DNA from: Xiphophorus maculatus
Lineage: Eukaryota > Chordata > Actinopteri > Cyprinodontiformes > Poeciliidae
Assembly (NCBI RefSeq): GCF_002775205.1
Contig: NC_036459.1
Coordinates: 17,592,312-17,656,311, forward strand
Length of the DNA: 64,000 nt
Direction: 5' to 3'
Positions 57,001 through 64,000 of this stretch are shown piece after piece. A program made the translations under genes and the position numbers. The notes beneath the pieces are model-generated. The model searched no databases and was not told the origin of the DNA. It worked only from the letters and a program-made list of their open reading frames with translations. Numbering within the stretch: the first letter of the stretch is position 1; each line of letters begins with the position of its first letter.

Positions 57001-59459
57001 AAATTATTGCTTTAAATTGCTCTTAAAGACCAGAAAAGTACCAGTTAATCATTTGGAAATTACCTTTTTTTTTAAATTATTTTTTAACACAAAAATAGAA
57101 TTGTTTTTACGATTTAGACATCTGTTCTAACTCTTATTGTTCCAGTTGTTGCTATAATAATGATGATAAAACCTTTGCTTTCTTCTTGTATATTAACATG
57201 TTATTTGTATGATGAGACAAAAATGGAACAACGTTTTTGACCTGATCTCTTTCTGTCCATGTAGTTTCCCTCCCCACATCATAAACTGGAGGTTCTAATT
57301 GTCGGCTTGTTTTTGAGGGCGATCCATCTAATTCCAGGGCTTTTCTGCCTCTGTCCAGTTTGTACACACAAGCGGCCGTTCGTAGCTATATGAACACACA
57401 CACACATACACACACACCACTGAGAAAATTATGTTAGTCATGCAAGGAATGTCAGTTGTTGGGAGCACATTGTCTTTTTTTTTTTTCTCTTTTGCACAAA
57501 ATTCCAGACAATGTTTCCCACTTCAAATAGAATCAGACTTTGTTTACCGTTGTAGAAAAACCCATCATATTGCATTTGTTTGTGCTGTTTTGTATGAATT
57601 TGTAGGTTCATATTCTAACTTCATGGGTCTTTGTTCTCTGTCGTCAGTCCTTGGAGAATTGCCCTCTTCAAGTCTTGTAAGCATGTTCTCCGGTGTGTGT
57701 GTGTGTGTGTACGCTTCCTGCACGAAGGATGGAGCGGGGTGAGATCGGCTCCTAATCCCGGGATTAGGCCGTGGCGTCGTAAGAGCAGCAGCAGACGAGG
57801 ATTAAACATACTCGCATACACACACTCATAAAGGTTACTCGTTCAAATAAACATGCTGCTCATTCATAAAGTTGCACTGTAAACTCAAGTGGTGTCATTT
57901 GACAGTGAAATATTTATCACAGAGATGAATATTTCAGCGGCTGGAGTTTCACTCTTCTTACTCTGCCTTCAAACTACATCAGTGACGTTTTTCAATCTGG
58001 TTTTCCTGTTTCTCATTTAAACTTGGGCTCAGTAGCGAGATGAAGCATGCTTTAATTTATAAACACCAGGTAACCCACCTGAAGTCTGGCTCCTCCTGTT
58101 ATGTCCTTTTCTTGTCAGAATTGTTCGTTCTGCTCTTGTTATGCTAGCTTGAGAAGCAAAGCAGATTGATAAATTTGACTGGCAGCCAATAAGAAAGATG
58201 AGCATGGCAAATTTCAATACGTGTGTTTGATTTATATTTTAAAACATATCAGATTTTATAATTGTAAAACATTATTATGATAAAGAAATGTATTAGAGTC
58301 GATATTTCTATATTTTAGATTTTTTTTTTTCATCATCATTCCAACTTTCTGAGGCCTCTCTAACGTCCTTTGGTGGTCCCACAGGGGACTTAGATCAACA
58401 GTAACCAGGCTGTTGGTTTTTTTTCCTGTTTACGATGTTTAATTCAGCAACCCATTTCCCTCACTGCAGAGAGTAAATGTATCTGCTTGCTCTAGCATAT
58501 TAATTCGAAATACATCACTAGGATTTCATTGCGCTCTTTCAAGCTGCACTACTATACATGCAACCAGGGAACTGCTGGGACAACATGTCTCAGAAACCCC
58601 CTATGCAGAGTGTTCCTTTTAAATTGCGGCTAGCTAGTGAGTGTCGCTAACTCAGATTAATATTTTCTTTTAAAGATAAGCTTCAAGTGTTGGTTATTTC
58701 TGGCATTGTGACGCCAGGAATGTTGTAGAATTTTTAATGAGTTTCCAAAACAAGAACGATGAAAAGGCAAGCTGTCTTTGTGAATTATATTCTTTGCAGC
58801 TTTCTCTACTTTTTGAAAGCATATATCTAAAAAACAAAAAAAAAGATACAATTAAAAGCCTTCAAAATAATTGCTGATGGCAAGTGTTTTGTGGATTTTG
58901 AAATTCTTCTTCTCCCTAACCTCTAAACTATCAGTTCTTTTGGCAGGACTCGCTGCATTGGGCTCATTTCTAAAATCTAATGACACAGTGCTGATTAGTT
59001 GAAATGAAATTTACTTGAATGAATTTTAATATCCGACCAGTTTACCTTAAAGGTGACCTCCTTCTTCAGTACAGTCAGTTCTATGGACTGAAAGTCAAGT
59101 TATGATTAAAGGTCAGACTGATTTGGAGCAAACAGCCCCAAATCTCAGTGGAAATGAAAAGGCCACTACACTGATCATTTATACCAGATGTTAAATGCAT
59201 TTTTTAAAACTGTAGATGAGTGATTATAGACTGATATTTTAATGTGGCTGTATTGCAGTAAGCTCGCAAATTCTGTATATGGCAGCGTTTGCTGGTCAAA
59301 CCTTTAAGAGGAATTATTTGTCCTACCAATTAAAAACACAAAACTATTTTGTTAGAAATATTTTCTGTTTAGCTGCTCAGCAATAAATTAAATATGCAAT
59401 ATTTAATGAAACAAAGTAGAAAATAGCAAATTTTTATAGGAGTGAAAAACACACTTGTT

Positions 59460-59812
59460 GTCTTGCCTTGTTTTGAGAAATCCTTTAATCTCCATGGTGA
59501 CCATTCAGCTATTCAAAATGCCTGGGTGGATGTAGCACCACTTTCAAGGAGCTGCAGTTTCCAAGCGTATTACCTTCCACCTCACAGAGCACCTCTCCTC
59601 CAGGACTCCTCCAGACTAGCCAGCAGCAATTAGCAAACGTCTGGTGGAACTGTTCATCCGCTGAGCTCATTATATTTCTCAGTGCAACGCTGATAAAAAC
59701 ATTGTTAAAGGGTTAATGGAGGAGCCATTTTGTGATGACTTCATGAAGGTGGAGGATTAGAAAGAACAAGAGTTTCTTACAGAAACAGAGGCCCAATGTC
59801 AAGGTTTTAAAT
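59460..59812 (+). mobile_element. Dispersed repeat, copy 2
   Basis: It matches copy 1 through the aatcctttaatctccatgg block, the gactagccagcagcaatta block, the gttaaagggttaa block and the cagaggcccaatgtcaagg end. The head is missing. Confidence 0.8.
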
Positions 59813-60127
59813 CGGGAAGTAAAATATCTTTTGTCATATTTGATATATACAACATTTTTATAATAACTGAATGTAACATAGTTACTTCATACTTTGCTTA
59901 TAACTGAACTCTAAAGCTGATAGTTACTGTTTGTTCCCCAGTTTCCAGCAGTATGAAATGACTCACACAGAGCAAGTCCACATCTCACATTTTGGCAGCT
60001 AAACTTTAAGTCAAAGCTAGCCAGCCAGGTTGCTAATTTGACTGTAGCTGTATTTGTAAAACACTCCACTAACAAAACATTCATGTGATGGAGTCGTTTC
60101 CGCGTCAGATAGACACGGCAGCTATAA

Positions 60128-60673
60128 TTGGTACCTTTCTGTAACGAGATGGAAGCAGCAGAGTGTCGGCGCCAAGCACAGTCAGCTGTAGGCGTTATCC
60201 TGTTCCCAAGTACACCCCGTCCAACACGACTCTCACCATCTGCCCGCCTCGCTCAGACCTTTTCTCTCCACCACTTCTCCCCTTTCTGCAACAACAGAGC
60301 AGATTCCGCCGGCTGTTGGATTGGAGTCCGCTGTGCTTGCATGTTGGTCTGCACATCTCCCACTCCTCTGGAGATCAGCTGGCGGAACCGGCCGACTCAC
60401 GGTCCTGCCTCTGCCTGCTCAGTTTCTTTTTTTTTTAAGCTCCAAAAAGGAACATGTAATTTCACCCCGTCTGCCCCCCCACGCCTCTCCTCCCGCCGGG
60501 CTAATCATCACCTCTCAGGCAGGCGTTATCTACAATCAGAGCCAATAAAGTGCATTGAAAGTTCACAGGAAACGATGGCTTTTTTTTTCACCGCAGTGTT
60601 GGAGCATTCAATAATCAAACTCTCCATTGATCTGTTGTGTACTTTTTGTGTACAAATCCTGAAAACGTCCTAA
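60128..60673 (+). other. Unrecognised 181-codon ORF in a CG-richer stretch
   Basis: The ORF begins MVPFCNEMEAAECRRQ and is Ser/Pro/Arg-rich in its first two thirds, then hydrophobic. A run of T makes codons SFFFKLQ in its middle, which is typical of non-coding DNA. I recognise no domain. Intronic regulatory DNA is more likely than a gene. Confidence 0.12.
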
Positions 60674-62548
60674 CTACACAGGCTTGATGAAGAATTATTG
60701 AGTCAGCTTTGGGTGACCTTTTGATTTGACTAGCTAAAGCTACGTTCACACTGCAAGCGTTAATGCGTGAACAATCTGCTTCCCCGCAGTGACCTGAAGG
60801 CGCAGAAGATGTTCAGTTAAGGTCAGAATTATTACCCACCTTGATGAAATCACAAAGAACTCTTACTATTTCCATGGAAATGGCCATAAAAAAAACTGTT
60901 CACACTTGCATTTATTCTACAAAAGCAGAAGAAAATCCTCTACAAGGTCTGATCAGTAGGTTTTATTGATGTGCTGAATGATAAGAAAACAGAACAATGA
61001 CGAGGCCAACATTGTTAGACTTCTTGTGCTTTCTAGACAACTCTGGCTATTAGTTTAAAGCCACATCTGAATAGAAATGAAGCGTTCTTTATTTTAACAG
61101 TGCGGAAATTCAAGTGTGCAGGCAGCAAACTAAAGGTAAATATTATAGAGATCCATTTTGTAACTAAAGTACATGTATACGTTTAAAATGATGTGCAAAT
61201 TATAAGTTGTGCATGTATACTTGTGGATAAAAAAAACAGACTTTTTACATAAAATGATAAAACAGTCTAAATGACAGCAGTGATGGTTATAAAGCAGAGC
61301 TGCAGCTGCTGTTTCTTTAAGGAACCAATTATTCTAAAAAAAAAAAAAATTGGGATAATTGGAAATGTTCATTTTAATGTTACATTAGTCACATTACATA
61401 CATTTAGTTTGGTTGTTTGAGTGCAGCTCTCTCCTCTGGATTGTGTCGTCCGGTGTTTTCCAGCTACCAGGCACACATGTAGACAGGAAAACACACATTC
61501 CTGGATGCTGCTCTCATCTAGCCGTGTGTACGTGAGCGGCGGACGGACCAGGCCGGAAACGTCTCGTTAACGCTCGGTAATCTGATGTACGCGGAGACAG
61601 TCAAAAATTAGGGAACAAACCGGTCAGAGAAGATGGAAATGCTTATGGCTGGTTAACAGGTGGAATGTTTTCCTCAGTAACCACCCTTAGCGTAGTTACC
61701 GGTAAGGTTTTTTTTTATTTTATTTGTTTTACTGCCTTGACCTCCTAAAATCCATCTTGACATGAAATGTGAACACACTGTTCACTTCGGTGATCTTTAA
61801 AAAGAAACGGCCCAGACAACCATAGAATCTAGAGACCACAGAAGTCAGATTTATCATTTTGGTCTGCTGCAGCTGCTTTGGCTAGTTTTGGTAACACAAA
61901 GAAATGCGCCCAGCGATTAATAAGCACCATAAAAAACCCACTGCATCATTTAGTTGGAAATGAGATTTTATTGCAAACCAGACACCAAAACAAAAGAATT
62001 TGGCCTTCCTGAAGGATCTGAGTTCATGTCTATCATCTCCTATACTTTTTGACGTCTTTGACCTGCAGCTTTAATTAATCACTGCCTCATTGTAGTTTTA
62101 TATTTTAGAGGGGAAATAGGCACAATGTATATATAGAATAAGACATGCTTTTTCTATAAGTTAGGCTGGTTTGGTAAACTTTCCAAAACGACCAGTACCA
62201 AATAAATTCTAGCTTTGCTGTTGTAAAATAAATAATAAATACATAAAAATCCTTACTACATTATTTTTCTTTCAAATGCTCCTTTTCTGTCTCTTGTGCT
62301 TACTCTTGTTTTAGGTTTTGATTTTATTTTTCTGTAAATACATCACCAAAACTGAAAATAGCAGACTCAGCCTTTTCCCATTAGTCACTACTTCCCCATC
62401 AAAGAGGGCCGTGGTTAAACTGATATTTAAGATGGTTCTGACGTCTGACTGTCTGACCGGCCGGGTCACTGGATGGAACCTTTTGAGCTTAAAACTTACA
62501 GATCTCTGTCAGCAGCTGGATTCCAGATGAATCTTTTAATTGCATAAT

Positions 62549-62710
62549 TACAGTAGAAACCAGAAGTTTACATACACTGCATAGAGACATTGTCCCCCTC
62601 GATGTCTGAAGTTAAATCAGACCCAACTTTTCCATTTTAGGTCACAATAGTTTGCTGGAGTTCTGGTCCATTCCTCCTGACAGAACCGGACAAAAACACA
62701 CTGCAGTTAT
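62549..62710 (+). mobile_element. Tc1-like transposon end
   Basis: TACAGTAGAAACCAGAAGTTTACATACACT resembles the inverted terminal repeats of salmonid-type Tc1 elements (first 20 bases given weight), and gttctggtccattcctcctgac follows. No transposase part is seen nearby. Confidence 0.7.
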
Positions 62711-62997
62711 TAAAGTTTCTTGGCTTGCCCTGCTGTTAGCTTGATAATACAAGACAATAGCAGGTTTGTTTTACTTTAACTTCTTTCATTGGAGTTATTT
62801 GAAACTAGCTTGGTAAAAAATGCTGACGCTGAGTTATTTGAAATCAAATAACATAATCATGCACATAGTATCATTTTAAAGCACAGTGAAGTAACTGTTA
62901 ACTTTTGTTAATTAACCAAATATTAATTTGACTTTGGAATTTAGTTTACGCTGTATACATCAAATATGACTTAAAACCAATTTTACTTAATTACTTA

Positions 62998-63402
62998 ATG
63001 CCTTGAAATTGGGCCTCTGTCTCTTTAAAAACTCCTGCTCTTTCTCAAATCCAGCCTTTAGCAACATTTTCACCAGCGTAGCATTGAGAAGTAGCTTGTA
63101 TTATGAGCTGAGGTGATGTGCAGTTTTACCAAGTGTTTGCTAATTGCTGCTGGCTAGTCTGAAGGAGCTGAGTGGGGGAGTCACAGGGGAGGGGGGCTCT
63201 GTGAGGCAGAAGCTCAGAAGCCTGAAACTGCAACTCTGATTAGGAGCTGCGTCACTCAGGTGTTGCTATGGAGACTAAAGGATTTCTCAAACATGCATGA
63301 AAGAAACAAAACAACACTTCAGCTATGTTCTTGATGAGGGAATAACATAATATGATGGAAAGCTCAAAAAGTAATTTTTACATAACAATGCCCCTCTAAA
63401 GC
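62998..63402 (-). mobile_element. Dispersed repeat, copy 3
   Basis: The reverse complement aligns with copies 1 and 2 over nearly the whole unit, from agaggggcattgttatg to cagaggcccaatttcaagg. It looks the least decayed of the three. Confidence 0.82.
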
Positions 63403-63443
63403 AATCTATCTTTTTGCTTGCTAATTAAAGTAATGTTAATAAT

Positions 63444-63679
63444 TGGGGGTGCACTGATTGCAGTTACTGTTGACTGTAAATGTGCAGACATGACCTTGTC
63501 AGCCGGTTTATCAGTCAAACTTCTCTGACGGGAGAAAAGAAAAGCACAGTGGTTGACTTTTAGACCTTTGCCGAGGTTGATAACATCGGTGGATAAGATC
63601 GGCTTCACATGTAAAAATCGGCCGATCACCGATCTCCCAAAGTTAAGGTAATCGGCACCGATAAATCGGTGCACCCCTA
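63444..63679. mobile_element. hAT-type MITE with GGGGTGCACNGAT ends
   Basis: The left end TGGGGGTGCACTGATTGCAG matches the reverse of the right end (TAGGGGTGCACCGATTTATC). Flanks TTAATAAT (63436-63443) and TTCATAAT (63680-63687) form an 8-bp target duplication with one change. The internal part has several CGGTGATCGGCC-like palindromic segments. I recall such ends from vertebrate hAT families. No transposase is present. Confidence 0.8.
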
Positions 63680-64000
63680 TTCATAATGACATTCACACCG
63701 TACGCTCACTATTGATTTGCTGTAGATGCGAAGAAGTCGACTAGAGCGAACCACAAAAACTAAACTACGGTCTTTAAATCAGAGCCGTAAGCTGACGCAT
63801 GCAAACATCCTGTGTGAGGCGAAGCTGCGGGATGGATCACTCTAGAGCGACTAAACGTTTGCATTCCTTTCTTTAGCCGTGTTTGTTTAGCCACAATGTG
63901 TTTCTTTCCTGATGATGTGGACAGCGTAGTGTTACCTGAGCACCCGGCTCTCCGCTGAGCACTCGGCCTCCTCCTAACGCTGTGTGTGATTATAGCCGGC

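Larger units (their letters stand above)
54056..64000. other. Ten kilobases without recognisable coding exons
   Basis: I read both strands and found no exon of a protein I know. The region holds simple repeats, two copies of a dispersed repeat (59460-59812, 62998-63402), a Tc1-like end at about 62549-62710 and a hAT MITE at 63444-63679. A CG-richer stretch at 60130-60560 has a 181-codon ORF of unknown status. The region could be a long first intron of the gene starting near 54.0 kb. Confidence 0.5.

Overview
The window is nuclear DNA of a ray-finned (teleost, most likely percomorph) fish. The signs are small GT-AG introns, vertebrate gene content, long CA/TG and ATT microsatellites, Tc1-like transposase debris, tRNA-derived SINEs, hAT-type MITEs and LINE 3' fragments. 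There is no bacterial, viral or organellar gene context.

Five protein-coding genes are supported by exon-by-exon reading with consistent splice phases. They lie in the order and orientation of the human 10p13 block: CCDC3(-), OPTN(+), MCM10(+), UCMA(-), PHYH(-). Only exons 1-2 of ccdc3 are present (6237-6908); the rest lies off the left edge. optn (coding 14815-20670, 525 codons, non-coding first exon ending at 11169) and mcm10 (coding 24074-31159, 870 codons, non-coding first exon ending at 23409) are complete. ucma (33428-41319, five coding exons, 135 codons) is complete and converges on mcm10. phyh (44402-52272) is complete except for an unresolved join between exon 1 and the rest.

Layout: 1-6236 is ccdc3 intron 2 with repeats. 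6967-11000 is intergenic with SINEs and a 36-bp minisatellite. 11000-22081 is optn. 22082-23200 is intergenic. 23200-31300 is mcm10. 31300-33076 is a short convergent intergenic gap with a TG-flanked repeat. 33076-41319 is ucma with a hAT MITE in intron 1. 41320-43825 is intergenic. 43826-52272 is phyh. 53.5-54.06 kb is a GC-rich block with a good splice donor on the + strand, probably the 5' exon of an unseen gene. 54.06-64 kb holds no recognisable coding exon, only repeats.

The genes do not form a pathway: a secreted adipose/vascular factor, an autophagy/ubiquitin receptor, a replication factor, a cartilage Gla protein and a peroxisomal alpha-oxidation enzyme. The block is notable as conserved synteny. 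I found no evidence of a novel biological system. The most interesting items are splice-adjacent microsatellites in optn and phyh, an in-frame 84-nt ccdc3 intron, a duplicated splice-acceptor segment in mcm10, an interleaved inverted repeat near 38.0 kb, a tandem duplication beside phyh, and target-site-duplication-supported hAT MITEs.
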